Source: Hofstenia miamia
Lineage: Eukaryota; Xenacoelomorpha; Acoela
Length of the DNA: 64,000 nt
Assembly (NCBI GenBank): GCA_004352715.1
Contig: SCFE01000111.1
Location: 828,467 to 892,466, forward strand
Reading direction: 5' to 3'
Part shown: piece by piece, positions 25,201 through 37,435 of the stretch
Layout: every line of letters starts with the position of its first letter
Numbering within the stretch: the stretch's first letter is position 1
Program-made: the position numbers and the translations under genes
The notes under the pieces: model-generated
Seen by the model: the letters and a program-made list of their open reading frames with translations, nothing else
Told to the model about the DNA's origin: nothing
Database searches by the model: none

Positions 25201-26251
25201 AAGGATTAATATTGTCGATGCATCACTACAATTCCGATTTCATTGTGACGTTCTCATGTATCGATTGAAATTAATAGATCATATTTCACTATATATAATA
25301 ATAGTGTTATTAACTAGGCATATTATTTCACAGTATAGTTTGCTTATTTTTATATGAAAAATTTTGTTTATCAAAAATTATAAACCTGTACCTAGAGCAT
25401 ACAATCAATTGCTTTGAAGATAGTTGTTTTATATTTTAGTAACAAAGTTTTTGTTTAAAGTGTCATGCTGAATCTTTGTCAAACTTAGTGTTTTCTTCTG
25501 CAGTTTGTGTAAATTTTCAGCAGTGATATTTCTGGATTAATAACATATCTTCATTTTATTAAATGTGTTACTAGAGGAAAACTCCTTCACGAAGGCTACT
25601 TGATCACTGAGAATATATACCACTTGTTTTATTAGTTTTAGTTTCATGCTGAATGCTTTTAATGTGTCGCATTTTGAAGTTGCTTCGGATATTAGTAGAT
25701 TAAACCCAATTTAAAACATCAACAGATTTTTAAGATGGAATTCAATTGTCACCTCCATGATAGATCTTTGAGAAATTTTCCTCGAACAGATGCATGGGAT
25801 TGTCTGCTTCTGAAATATATTACCGAAACCTCAATGCTTGGCTATCCTATTTATCAACTCTTGTTCTACTTAAATATGCTTTTATAGTAAACTGTTTTAT
25901 TTTTATTGCTATTTAGGCATGACATCTTCCAATAGAATTCCAAGAAGATCCGCAAATAACAGGTTTTTCCTATCATATACGAGGTATCCTTATTTGACGT
26001 ATCCTCGCTATACATTTGGCGGAGCTATCTTATTTTCACAAGATTCAGTCTCTCATATAATTTCTACCCACAAACACGTACCGTGCCTTCCATTTGAAGA
26101 TGTTTTTATTGGACTTTGTATGAATGGTTACACATCGCCAAAATGGATGGGTTTATGGATTAGAGCCGATGTCATGTCTGGACCTTTATCAGAATGCCAA
26201 CTGAGTGGAACGATTTTCGTGGAATCTAGGAAATATCAAGTAACCTTTTGA
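18931..26251 (+). CDS. beta-1,3-galactosyltransferase-like GT31 glycosyltransferase, four exons
   Basis: Exons 18931-19246, 20372-20551, 23922-24158 and 25917-26251 join with matching phases (each intron after the first base of a codon) and give 355 residues without a stop. The product is a type II Golgi membrane protein: basic N-terminus, one membrane segment at about residues 40-59, then a luminal domain. GT31 landmarks appear in order: LFVVVHSTPKE, the block YGDLVVGHYIDSHRNLTIK, the metal-binding LKLDDDFYF (residues 220-222), the YPRYTFGGAILFS acceptor-loop block, and PFEDVFIGLC (Glu at about 305). The family transfers galactose, GlcNAc or GalNAc in beta-1,3 linkage from UDP-sugars to glycoprotein or glycolipid acceptors; the exact donor and acceptor cannot be told. 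Length fits the family. Introns of 1.1, 3.4 and 1.8 kb hold repeats. The start is the first ATG in the exon-1 frame; the nearer GT31 subfamily is not certain. Confidence 0.9.
19406..19692. mobile_element. MITE-like element in intron 1 of the GT31 gene
   Basis: The ends are inverted: CAATAAACAATAAAACGTTTT at the left, and the reverse complement with one mismatch (AAAATGTTTTATTGTTTATTG) at 19672-19692. The interior is a tandem/palindromic array of ACGTCTTCTAA and AAGACGTCTT units. No coding capacity. The flanks may carry a GTAT or TAT duplication. A diverged relative is at about 55600-55796. Confidence 0.75.
20372..20551 (+). CDS. GT31 gene exon 2: start of catalytic fold
   Basis: Acceptor TTTTAG|AAAGAG, donor GAAAA|GTACGT. 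Carries the first beta strand KLFVVVHSTPKETASRDNVR and the strand ending NKAFMLGLS, both typical of GT31. There is no ATG in a useful place, so this exon is easy to miss with start-based ORF calling. Confidence 0.85.
20552..23921 (+). other. intron 2 of the GT31 gene
   Basis: No host exon was recognised here. Open frames on either strand (for example minus 21939-22286, plus 22407-22601) have mixed-composition sequence but no domain I know; stretches around 22400-23050 look like an old, broken mobile element on the minus strand. A GC-richer patch at 23600-23680 is unexplained. Confidence 0.5.
23922..24158 (+). CDS. GT31 gene exon 3: DDD metal-binding motif
   Basis: Acceptor ATTTTAG|GTAGAG, donor TACG|GTAAGT. 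Carries YGDLVV, DSHRNLTIKMMFGM, CPMADFILKLDDD and KLWYG, the most diagnostic GT31 section. The longer open frame at 23849-24289 includes intron sequence on both sides. Confidence 0.92.
25917..26251 (+). CDS. GT31 gene exon 4: C-terminal catalytic part and stop
   Basis: Acceptor ATTTAG|GCATGA. Carries YPYLTYPRYTFGGAILFS and the EDVFIGLC motif, ending with TGA at 26249-26251. The in-frame ATG at 25919 is internal, not a start. Confidence 0.9.
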
Positions 26252-27469
26252 AATATTTCAGCAGACGACCGAAGTTACATTTTTCAATTTATATATTTTC
26301 ATTACGTACAGTAAGCGCTATAGTTAGCAGTATTGTGAAGGAATTTATATTGTAAGTTTTCTAAAGCCTAAAACAATCAAATTGAAATAATTATGTCTTA
26401 ACAATTGCTTACTATTGAAAATTAGCATGTCATTACGCATGTCATTACGGAAGGTGTCTAAGTATCCATGAGTTCAATTATTACATTTGCATTCTAATCA
26501 TAACAAATGTCAATCATTATTTAATCCAAAACCCTTTAAATCATTTTTATAAGCATTTAAACCTAGAAAGATAATGTTTCAAAAATGATAATTATTGAAT
26601 TTATTGTATCAGATATAAAAAAATTGACGTGTATTAATAAGTTTATTGGAGCTGCCACAGAATTTGTATTTTGCATATCACCAAGGGAAGTTCAGTGCAG
26701 CAACACTGCGAGATACTTTATAAATTTATTATTCCATCGGTCACAGCTATTGGTCCATTTTTTAATGTTGACCCTATATTGTGTAATTTCTTGTTGATGA
26801 TGTGCGCTCGCCAATCAATGGCATCGATGTCATTATTAAAATTTGGGTGCTCCATGTTTTCTTGTTTACGAGGGTCATCGTAATGCTGTTGGAACCTTAG
26901 TCTCAAAAAGTGTGAACGTAAAGCAGTAGGTGATTCTAAATTGTTACTATGTAGTGGTTAGCATTAATTCTCCACTCATTAGGAATAGGAGGCTCACAAT
27001 CATTGGATGGATTGCAAACTAGAACATTAAATTCAACAAATATGAGAAATATCCTACATAACTCACGATCAATGTGATTATGTTGATTCGAATAGAAAAA
27101 AACGAAGACAATTAAGTACAGTTTGGAAATGGCGAAGTATGTAATCGGGACAACCAAAAAGCAAACTATTCTAATTGTCAAATTGGCTGGTGACTATTAA
27201 ATCGTGCCTTCCTATGACAAAATGAGATACATTTCGCTCAAACCTCTAAGGTGAGTATTGCAGGATTTTAAGGTAGACTGAATTAAATCGGCTATAGTAT
27301 TGGTCAAGTAAAAAGCCCGTGTCAGTGACAACTTACCCTCTTAGAGAATATTTTCTCCCCATCATTGAAAAGACGTAAAATTGCCTTATTCTGAAACATT
27401 AACTTCTTATGAAGTGCACAGTAGCATGATATGCTTTATCGATGTTAGCTGAAGATACACAGTCATGGA
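26252..27469. other. spacer downstream of the GT31 gene
   Basis: No domain recognised. Overlapping open frames on both strands (26585-27181) are short and inconsistent. The 3' UTR of the GT31 gene presumably starts here; no certain polyadenylation signal was identified. Confidence 0.4.
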
Positions 27470-28469
27470 NNNNNNNNNNNNNNNNNNNNNNNNNNNNNNN
27501 NNNNNNNNNNNNNNNNNNNNNNNNNNNNNNNNNNNNNNNNNNNNNNNNNNNNNNNNNNNNNNNNNNNNNNNNNNNNNNNNNNNNNNNNNNNNNNNNNNNN
27601 NNNNNNNNNNNNNNNNNNNNNNNNNNNNNNNNNNNNNNNNNNNNNNNNNNNNNNNNNNNNNNNNNNNNNNNNNNNNNNNNNNNNNNNNNNNNNNNNNNNN
27701 NNNNNNNNNNNNNNNNNNNNNNNNNNNNNNNNNNNNNNNNNNNNNNNNNNNNNNNNNNNNNNNNNNNNNNNNNNNNNNNNNNNNNNNNNNNNNNNNNNNN
27801 NNNNNNNNNNNNNNNNNNNNNNNNNNNNNNNNNNNNNNNNNNNNNNNNNNNNNNNNNNNNNNNNNNNNNNNNNNNNNNNNNNNNNNNNNNNNNNNNNNNN
27901 NNNNNNNNNNNNNNNNNNNNNNNNNNNNNNNNNNNNNNNNNNNNNNNNNNNNNNNNNNNNNNNNNNNNNNNNNNNNNNNNNNNNNNNNNNNNNNNNNNNN
28001 NNNNNNNNNNNNNNNNNNNNNNNNNNNNNNNNNNNNNNNNNNNNNNNNNNNNNNNNNNNNNNNNNNNNNNNNNNNNNNNNNNNNNNNNNNNNNNNNNNNN
28101 NNNNNNNNNNNNNNNNNNNNNNNNNNNNNNNNNNNNNNNNNNNNNNNNNNNNNNNNNNNNNNNNNNNNNNNNNNNNNNNNNNNNNNNNNNNNNNNNNNNN
28201 NNNNNNNNNNNNNNNNNNNNNNNNNNNNNNNNNNNNNNNNNNNNNNNNNNNNNNNNNNNNNNNNNNNNNNNNNNNNNNNNNNNNNNNNNNNNNNNNNNNN
28301 NNNNNNNNNNNNNNNNNNNNNNNNNNNNNNNNNNNNNNNNNNNNNNNNNNNNNNNNNNNNNNNNNNNNNNNNNNNNNNNNNNNNNNNNNNNNNNNNNNNN
28401 NNNNNNNNNNNNNNNNNNNNNNNNNNNNNNNNNNNNNNNNNNNNNNNNNNNNNNNNNNNNNNNNNNNNN
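27470..28469. other. assembly gap (1000 N)
   Basis: Exactly 1000 N, a conventional placeholder length, so the true distance is unknown. Open frames spanning it are artefacts. The right edge is followed by a (TA)n tract at about 28481-28509. Confidence 0.99.
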
Positions 28470-28477
28470 CAAACATA

Positions 28478-28509
<32 letters not shown>

Positions 28510-28512
<3 letters not shown>

Positions 28513-28967
28513 ACATTCAAGCCAGTGTCGCAGTCTTTGTTAGGACACTGCAGTACCAGAATTTTTTTGGTCCTGGCTTATTTGTCCCATTGAATTTGCT
28601 TCGTCAGTCCCATTAAATATTACTGTGCCATGTGAAGTCCATACATAAATTTTATTTTACTCTTAATTACCAATAACTAATGAGTCAAATTCGTCGATGC
28701 ATTCCATGTTGGTTCCCGCTGAAATATTAGTAGGAAATCCCACTCCCCTCAGACTGAGACCATCACATTCCGAGTACCTAGTTGGTCGCACAGATATTTT
28801 AAGTTTGTTGAGCAGTTGTTTTTCACCAGTTTAAGCACTTCCTTTTATAAACTGAATCTTATTGTAATAATTATGACAGGAATTCAGATAATAAGTTGTT
28901 ATTGACAGAAAGTTTCTTAAATTTTAAAGTGTTTATTAATTGCAACAAGAAATATTTGAATTACTTT
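28510..28967. other. spacer before the duplicated segment
   Basis: No gene recognised. It leads directly into the first copy of the 2504-bp duplication. Confidence 0.5.
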
Positions 28968-29354
28968 GCAGTAATGCACAAAATAAACTTTCAGATAAAA
29001 AAGCACTGAAACTATCCTTAGCAATGTTTTTGCAAAGATAAATGTATTAATTTTATGTTATCAGGCATTAAACATAGATTTTTTTGGTTTCACAATCATG
29101 TATTTCATATAAAAAATTAGATCTAAAGTGATAAATTGCACTTTAACCACTTTTTGCGATATTTTGACAGTTTTCGCAGGGATTTTCCCCGGAATTTCAC
29201 ACTTAGCTTAATTGAGATGTCCCTCATCAAAAAGCTTTGGAAAATCCTTGTCGATCATCAAACTAACATACTACTAATAATGAAAGGCTTTTGTTGTAAA
29301 GGTGAATAGAGCTTGATGACAGGTAAGTTGGAAGCAAAATGCATTTTTTAGGTT

Positions 29355-29576
29355 TCATGCAAATGAAATGGTCAATAATGTTATGTAAGCCATTGTACCA
29401 ATAAAGGAGATAACTTGAATCAAGAATATCAAATCAAAGGATGGCGCCAGCACTTTAGGGCAGAATAAATTTCCATCCAACTTATCTCCACCTAGCACAT
29501 CACCTAGATCACAGCTACCTCTGTTTGCATCATAGAAGAATAATGGAGATACATAACAAGTGGTGCCAACAATCAT
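29355..29576 (-). CDS. possible hydrophobic coding fragment, unidentified (copy 1; repeated at 31860-32081)
   Basis: A 73-codon minus-strand frame starts MIVGTTCYVSPLFFYDANRG and ends in a membrane-helix-like stretch (LIFLIQVISFIGTMAYITLL). Composition is more protein-like than neighbouring frames, but I recognise no family and see no flanking exons. It may be a membrane-protein exon or chance. Confidence 0.2.
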   Translation of the reverse strand: MIVGTTCYVSPLFFYDANRGSCDLGDVLGGDKLDGNLFCPKVLAPSFDLIFLIQVISFIGTMAYITLLTISFA

Positions 29577-29869
29577 GTTAATTCAGGAAGAATATATGCT
29601 CTAAATGAATCTGCAGTTAAATCGATAGCAAGAATCTTTTGACCTTTATTTATTAATGGTGATGCTGATTTTTTGAACATATGTCATCAGCTTATTCAAA
29701 TTGGTAAAGATTATGTAGATGTTGATTAACATCAGCTTTTCCTAACCGATCTGGGCTTACGTAGCGGCCTTTGCCAAAGGTTTTTTATGAAGTTGTTACA
29801 ATTTTCGATCAGCTATTACTCAACAGACCATAGTGAATTAACTCCAAATTTGAATTAATGAGCTTTGTG

Positions 29870-30660
29870 TTGTCTGTTCACAAATATGGAGGCGATGCAA
29901 AGCAGGCTTCTGCTATCATCCATGCTATATTTGAAAACTACAAAAGTTATGGGAGATTTGAGGTTGACTGATCCATGACCAATGCTAGCCTTTGTTTGTG
30001 ATTGTGACTCTAATTTAGTTTGTACCATTGATATCTTGTTTGAACGTTTGTTCTGGCCATCGCATGATCTAAATTTTGCTATTAGGTTCACTAATATTAT
30101 ATCAGAGACAAAGTGTTTGGTAAGACATCTTAAGCAAACTGTATAGAAAACCAAATTGAAATCTAGACTTAAATAGTATGTTGAAACTAGATTCAATTCA
30201 GTGTACACTATTCTTTCATCTATTCACGATAATTTTGATGACATTGTTGACATTCTGTCTAAACATGATGAAATGCATTTCCTTGAAAATATTACTCTGC
30301 CTATGCTTAGGTCATTATGAAGCTCCTCCGGAAGGCATTTGACTTAGTAACAAAGTTGCTGACATCATACAAAAAGTCATCATTTGCAGTAAATTAGTTG
30401 CAAAAATGAAAACTTGGGAATGTAGTTAATAAGGTTTTGCTCACTGGTTTGATCAGTGGACGGAGGGATAAGTGATTTTCAAAGCTGACCATTTATAACA
30501 TTGCTACAATCCTAGTTCCTTGGTTCAAACCAATGACACTGATAAAAAGATCGTACTAGTACTGAAAACAGTATTAAGAAAAATAATATTAAAAGAGGCT
30601 ACCTCATCAGCCTTTCCACCTCCCTAAAAACAAAAAATGTTGGATTTTGAAACACGACAT
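29870..30660 (+). pseudogene. decayed hAT-family transposase (copy 1)
   Basis: Plus-strand frames with many stops still show the hAT order: VETRFNSVYTILSSIHDNFD (relatives have TRWNS), then DIVDILSKHDEMHFLENI, PMLRSL, a stretch with FDLVTKLLTSYKKSSFAV, and YNIATILVPWFKPMTL, which matches the conserved LDPRFK-type block. In-frame stops and frameshifts make it non-functional. Minus-strand open frames across the same region (29855-30208 and others) are shadows. Terminal repeats and the 8-bp duplication expected of hAT were not found. Confidence 0.75.
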
Positions 30661-31472
30661 AAATTCAATACATGGTTGCTCAAGGGTTGCATATCAACCA
30701 ATCCAATACATTTAACTTCCTGATGAAAGTGAAAATACCAAGCAATTGGAGTGATGGAACAGCATAGGTTCCATACTTCCAACAATGTCTTAAATTTTAC
30801 AATCATAATTGGGTCAGCAAATGATGCTGGCGATAGCATTGCAAGCAAAGTACCTCTCTTGACCCAGATCACAAATTTTGCTCGACGACATTTTATATTT
30901 ATTTTATTCTTTTGAAATTTTTTCTATTTAAAGAATTTTGTTTTGCGCACTAAAATATCTAGGGCGGCTAGGGTTACAAACAAGACGGTTACGGTTACTA
31001 GAAAATAACCAACAGTTAGGTTAGTCATGACATGCTCTTAACTGCACAGTTCTAATTTGAATATCAGGCTGATCGCAAACATCGAGCCGTTCTCACAACT
31101 CCGCTATGATCCCACTGTTAATAATAGACGTCTGTCAAGTTTAATAGCAAAACTTTAGTCGAGGTAAATTTGCATTATAATAAATAAAAGCACAAAGGAC
31201 TACTGGAACGACATTTAACACAATAGAAAATAAGGTGATGTGAGCAGCTTTTAGACGGATCGTATTTTTGTAAAAATTGTTCCAAAACAGTCACCTCAAC
31301 TCGAACTTAGCTTTTAGGCGTGAGAGAAATAGGTTAACTGTTGCAAAAAGATGAATGTAGTTTAGTGCAGTAGTTAATTATAAAACAGATGTAGATCAAA
31401 TAATTTTGATTTTATTGTATGTCTTCTGTCACGCTGTCACCGTGTAAACACTAAATCAGGCGACATACATGN

Positions 31473-33976
31473 GCAGTAATGCACAAAATAAACTTTCAGA
31501 TAAAAAAGCACTGAAACTATCCTTAGCAATGTTTTTGCAAAGATAAATGTATTAATTTTATGTTATCAGGCATTAAACATAGATTTTTTTGGTTTCACAA
31601 TCATGTATTTCATATAAAAAATTAGATCTAAAGTGATAAATTGCACTTTAACCACTTTTTGCGATATTTTGACAGTTTTCGCAGGGATTTTCCCCGGAAT
31701 TTCACACTTAGCTTAATTGAGATGTCCCTCATCAAAAAGCTTTGGAAAATCCTTGTCGATCATCAAACTAACATACTACTAATAATGAAAGGCTTTTGTT
31801 GTAAAGGTGAATAGAGCTTGATGACAGGTAAGTTGGAAGCAAAATGCATTTTTTAGGTTTCATGCAAATGAAATGGTCAATAATGTTATGTAAGCCATTG
31901 TACCAATAAAGGAGATAACTTGAATCAAGAATATCAAATCAAAGGATGGCGCCAGCACTTTAGGGCAGAATAAATTTCCATCCAACTTATCTCCACCTAG
32001 CACATCACCTAGATCACAGCTACCTCTGTTTGCATCATAGAAGAATAATGGAGATACATAACAAGTGGTGCCAACAATCATGTTAATTCAGGAAGAATAT
32101 ATGCTCTAAATGAATCTGCAGTTAAATCGATAGCAAGAATCTTTTGACCTTTATTTATTAATGGTGATGCTGATTTTTTGAACATATGTCATCAGCTTAT
32201 TCAAATTGGTAAAGATTATGTAGATGTTGATTAACATCAGCTTTTCCTAACCGATCTGGGCTTACGTAGCGGCCTTTGCCAAAGGTTTTTTATGAAGTTG
32301 TTACAATTTTCGATCAGCTATTACTCAACAGACCATAGTGAATTAACTCCAAATTTGAATTAATGAGCTTTGTGTTGTCTGTTCACAAATATGGAGGCGA
32401 TGCAAAGCAGGCTTCTGCTATCATCCATGCTATATTTGAAAACTACAAAAGTTATGGGAGATTTGAGGTTGACTGATCCATGACCAATGCTAGCCTTTGT
32501 TTGTGATTGTGACTCTAATTTAGTTTGTACCATTGATATCTTGTTTGAACGTTTGTTCTGGCCATCGCATGATCTAAATTTTGCTATTAGGTTCACTAAT
32601 ATTATATCAGAGACAAAGTGTTTGGTAAGACATCTTAAGCAAACTGTATAGAAAACCAAATTGAAATCTAGACTTAAATAGTATGTTGAAACTAGATTCA
32701 ATTCAGTGTACACTATTCTTTCATCTATTCACGATAATTTTGATGACATTGTTGACATTCTGTCTAAACATGATGAAATGCATTTCCTTGAAAATATTAC
32801 TCTGCCTATGCTTAGGTCATTATGAAGCTCCTCCGGAAGGCATTTGACTTAGTAACAAAGTTGCTGACATCATACAAAAAGTCATCATTTGCAGTAAATT
32901 AGTTGCAAAAATGAAAACTTGGGAATGTAGTTAATAAGGTTTTGCTCACTGGTTTGATCAGTGGACGGAGGGATAAGTGATTTTCAAAGCTGACCATTTA
33001 TAACATTGCTACAATCCTAGTTCCTTGGTTCAAACCAATGACACTGATAAAAAGATCGTACTAGTACTGAAAACAGTATTAAGAAAAATAATATTAAAAG
33101 AGGCTACCTCATCAGCCTTTCCACCTCCCTAAAAACAAAAAATGTTGGATTTTGAAACACGACATAAATTCAATACATGGTTGCTCAAGGGTTGCATATC
33201 AACCAATCCAATACATTTAACTTCCTGATGAAAGTGAAAATACCAAGCAATTGGAGTGATGGAACAGCATAGGTTCCATACTTCCAACAATGTCTTAAAT
33301 TTTACAATCATAATTGGGTCAGCAAATGATGCTGGCGATAGCATTGCAAGCAAAGTACCTCTCTTGACCCAGATCACAAATTTTGCTCGACGACATTTTA
33401 TATTTATTTTATTCTTTTGAAATTTTTTCTATTTAAAGAATTTTGTTTTGCGCACTAAAATATCTAGGGCGGCTAGGGTTACAAACAAGACGGTTACGGT
33501 TACTAGAAAATAACCAACAGTTAGGTTAGTCATGACATGCTCTTAACTGCACAGTTCTAATTTGAATATCAGGCTGATCGCAAACATCGAGCCGTTCTCA
33601 CAACTCCGCTATGATCCCACTGTTAATAATAGACGTCTGTCAAGTTTAATAGCAAAACTTTAGTCGAGGTAAATTTGCATTATAATAAATAAAAGCACAA
33701 AGGACTACTGGAACGACATTTAACACAATAGAAAATAAGGTGATGTGAGCAGCTTTTAGACGGATCGTATTTTTGTAAAAATTGTTCCAAAACAGTCACC
33801 TCAACTCGAACTTAGCTTTTAGGCGTGAGAGAAATAGGTTAACTGTTGCAAAAAGATGAATGTAGTTTAGTGCAGTAGTTAATTATAAAACAGATGTAGA
33901 TCAAATAATTTTGATTTTATTGTATGTCTTCTGTCACGCTGTCACCGTGTAAACACTAAATCAGGCGACATACATG
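31473..33976 (+). repeat. 2504-bp tandem duplication, copy 2
   Basis: Identical to 28968-31471 as far as compared. Copy 2 continues into unique sequence at 33977, whereas copy 1 stops at the single N. A perfect copy of neutral, decayed transposon sequence is best explained by the same locus being assembled twice. Confidence 0.95.
32375..33165 (+). pseudogene. decayed hAT-family transposase (copy 2)
   Basis: Same sequence as 29870-30660 within the second copy of the tandem segment, with the same stops and blocks (FNSVYTILSSIHDNFD, YNIATILVPWFK). Confidence 0.75.
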
Positions 33977-36900
33977 TTTTTGACTGCAGTTATTTAATTA
34001 TTATGGAAGCAAAATAGCAGTAATTTCAACGTAATAAATTAATAAAAAATTATTAATCATACATTTTTTAGTATTTTATCCAATTTTCACAATTGAAAAT
34101 AATATTTTTTCAATTACATATTAATCTATGTTTTCTCTGTAATTGAAACCAAATAAAACAAGTTCATGAAGCGCATACAACAACTTGAAATAATTTTAAT
34201 TTATATAATCAGTTTATTTTCAACTGGTATTCATCAAACGATGCCTAGCTTTATTGTTTTTCTATCGAATTTATATCTTTATGGTTTTGTTCAAGGCCTT
34301 GGGCCTTGAGATTTCACAGAATCACTAAAAATATTGAGCAGGCCTCGCATTCTTTGACTTAAAATTTGCATTAATACAATCACTATGCCCTTTTGAATTT
34401 TTCAAATTTGAAATTTTTTATCCTCTACTATAATAGAAAATTTTCCAACGTTCCCAACGTTGCGCTACTTTTTTGTGAATCATTTTATAGTTTCCTTTTT
34501 GAAAAAAAACCTGTCCGTTTTGTCTGAAAGAGCTACTTTCAAAAATTTAATGTGTTAGAGTTTTTCATCAATACTAATCTATTTCTCTTAACTTTTATTC
34601 AGGCTGCTTAAGAAATATTGAAAGGCTTTTATGTGGACACATCTATAGATTTTTGTCCGTTCATGTAATGATGCTTTGTGCCAAAAAGTATTCGTTTCGA
34701 AGGAATATAGGGATATTTTTTAAAAAAACTTGATTTTATCAAATGAAATGCTTTATGCGACATTTAGATTAAAATAATTCATAAGTAACGTGTAAACGAA
34801 TATTTTTGTAAGAGAAACACTCAGAATTGAAATGACTATAAATTTTCCTGTTTGGCATACATTTTTAAATGAGTTTATTAATAGGAGTCAAGAGGTGAAT
34901 TCGATTCTAGACTCAATTCCATATTTGGACAAACGTTATATAAAGCATCAATTTTGACAACCAAATTTTTGTCTAGCAAATTTCAATTATTGAATAGTAT
35001 AAAAATGGTTGGGAAAAAGATAGAAATTGAAGAATTATATGTCTATGTAGGATTGCAAGAAACTTGTAGGTTCTTGAGTTAAATACTTCATAAAATGTCG
35101 AATCAGGATTCGAGCGAATTAGTAATTAGTCTAAGAAACTATATTTTGAGAAATGGTTATAGTGTTGGATTTTTGAAGGAATAAACACTTGTTACACAAA
35201 TCAAATAGTTTTACACAAGCAAATTGATTCAAAAATCTTATAAAATGTGTTAAAATTTGGAGACAAAAAAACTGCTGTCAGTGCCGTTTTAGGCACAAAC
35301 TTTCCAAATTTGTCGGTTAGTTGCTTTTTTCAGCTAATGAGAGCTTGTAGAATACTAGAAAATTGGCAAAGTTGGAAAGATTGTTCTTTGTGATTTTTAA
35401 TTACTAAAATTCTGTTGCCTCAGCTGAACGATTTTGCTATTCAAAATTCATCAAACGTGCTGAACGAGATTTAGGAGAAATGCACAGCTTTAGACAGTGC
35501 TTGAAATAATATTTCAAAGATTTGTTTGAAAACTTCGAAAACTTCTTATCTTCAGGTGATATTGTAGTTTGTGCATTTTTATAGTGACTTTGTTTGAGCG
35601 ATTTTCTTCAATGCACCATTATTTTTTGTAGGATCGACTTCACACAATATATTTGAACATTCAGAATGAATTAGATTATTTACGTTATATTGTTGACGTT
35701 GTTTGTAATTTATATTTTTGCCTATACTCATTAAATTTATTGCAATCTTAATTTTTACTGTTCGCTAATGTACGAGACATTTGTTGAAACTTTATTTTTT
35801 GTCAAAATGATTCGTTAGTATGGTAAAATTGTCCTAAGCAAAAAAATTGGTAGTGCTTGTAAAAACATTATAGTATTATTTTCTAGTAAAAATTGTATTC
35901 CATGAAGTTACAAATTTGTTCAGATTTATAATATTTCATATTCAGGCTAAGATTTCCCTAAGTGAATTTAATCAGAAATCATGCAGAATTTTATGTATTT
36001 TGTCAACAGGAGTATATTCTATAGGAACATGAATATAATTATTTAATCCATACGTAGATAAGAATATTGTTGTAAAAATCTTATGATTAAAAAATGTATA
36101 GAATTTCTGTTTCTCATAACTACAATCTTTGGAAAAGTGACGATGACATGTGGACTCTTAAATTCTTTTATATTTTTTGTGATGTGGCACATAATAATAA
36201 TGAACATATTATTATGAAGAAAACGATTTTTTGAAGAATCTTTATTGCTTGCTGAGAACCATATTAAAAGTAATTTTTAACAACTAAAAATCAAGAAAAG
36301 TGTTTGAAATGCTACCCTTGCTACCAAATTTATAGATAAGGGTGTCCCAATATCATCAAGTGTTCTATATATTTTTGAAATGTTCTGTTGCTTTATGTAG
36401 GTATTAATATGATATCAACAAAATGTTAGCAGAAGTCCGACACATGTGTTGCTTAAGACGTTCTGATAAAGCCTTAGAAAACTGCAGTTATACCTTATTT
36501 TGGACTTATGTATGTACAACAACACTAATATTCGACATGCTTAAATAACATTCAAACAGTTTTTTTCTAATTGCCAAAAATATATATCATACATAGATAT
36601 TGGAGCACAATAGCCTAGGATTGAATAAAAATGAATTAAACTGTGTTGGGAATGTATAATTAAACAACTCATAAGAGAATAACAAATACCTGCACTTTCT
36701 AGAGTCGTTATTATTGCATAAGCATATCTTTTAAATTGAAAATTACTTTTAAATTTTTAACAAATTTGACATAAAACAACGGATTAATTAATGATAAAAA
36801 TTTCGTGAATTTTAATAATTAAGTTTAATTATTAGATAAACCTGATTTCACAAAAAATACATTTAATTCTTTTTTGATTTTTTCATGAACTTTAAATTTT

Positions 36901-37121
36901 GAGTAACAAGATCAAATTAAATTTCTTCTAAATGTGAAATCAGATCATTTTTCATTTAAAATTAACCTTAATGATTTTAATAAAAATTAAATTTATGTAT
37001 TGACTTTTGCTGTAATGTGCCATTTTAATATATTTTTTGATTCGCTATTAAATAAATTATCTAAAAGTTACATTCACAATTTCTAAAGCATACAGTTCAA
37101 CACATGCAAACATGTCTTGTA
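33977..37121. other. AT-rich spacer downstream of the receptor gene
   Basis: No open frame over 60 codons with recognisable content. It lies 3' of the minus-strand receptor gene, so its first part may be 3' UTR. Confidence 0.5.
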
Positions 37122-37435
37122 TCAACAAAGCTCATCAAAAGATTTTTCTTGATGAAGAGCTCCAATTTTGATGGCTATGTAAAAATATGTTGATATAACA
37201 ACTGCAACGATGAAGTAGAAAACTGCGAACACCCTGTCAAGAACGAGAGCTATGCGTTGCCATTCGCCCTTATAGCCCTCAGCATCCCAATACGACTGAA
37301 TACTTTGTTCTATTCTATGAATTGATGACTGCAAAAGATTAATATCAGTTTTCTCATCAAAGATAGCGTTGATTCTGTTTGATTGATCTGAAGACGGTTT
37401 TCTGGAAATTGTCTGAATATTATTTCCATTAAATG
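37122..37435 (-). CDS. receptor exon: end of loop, M4 helix, C-terminus
   Basis: Acceptor TATTTTAG|CATTTAAT. About 55 loop residues (INAIFDEKTDINLLQSSIHR, then YKGEWQRIALVLDRVFAVFY) lead into M4 (FIVAVVISTYFYIAI) and the end SFDELC, stop TGA. The EWQxIAxVLDR motif just before M4 is a hallmark of the family. Confidence 0.92.

Larger units (their letters stand above)
28968..31471 (+). repeat. 2504-bp tandem duplication, copy 1
   Basis: Every stretch compared is identical to 31473-33976 (offset 2505). Open frames in one copy recur unchanged in the other. The two are separated by a single N at 31472. Confidence 0.95.

Noticed and set aside
27399-28616. Very long open frames across the 1000-N gap
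   Set aside because: They consist of unknown bases; artefact of translating N.
29855-30208. Minus-strand frame of 117 codons (repeated at 32360-32713) as a gene
   Set aside because: It is the antisense of the decayed hAT transposase blocks on the plus strand.
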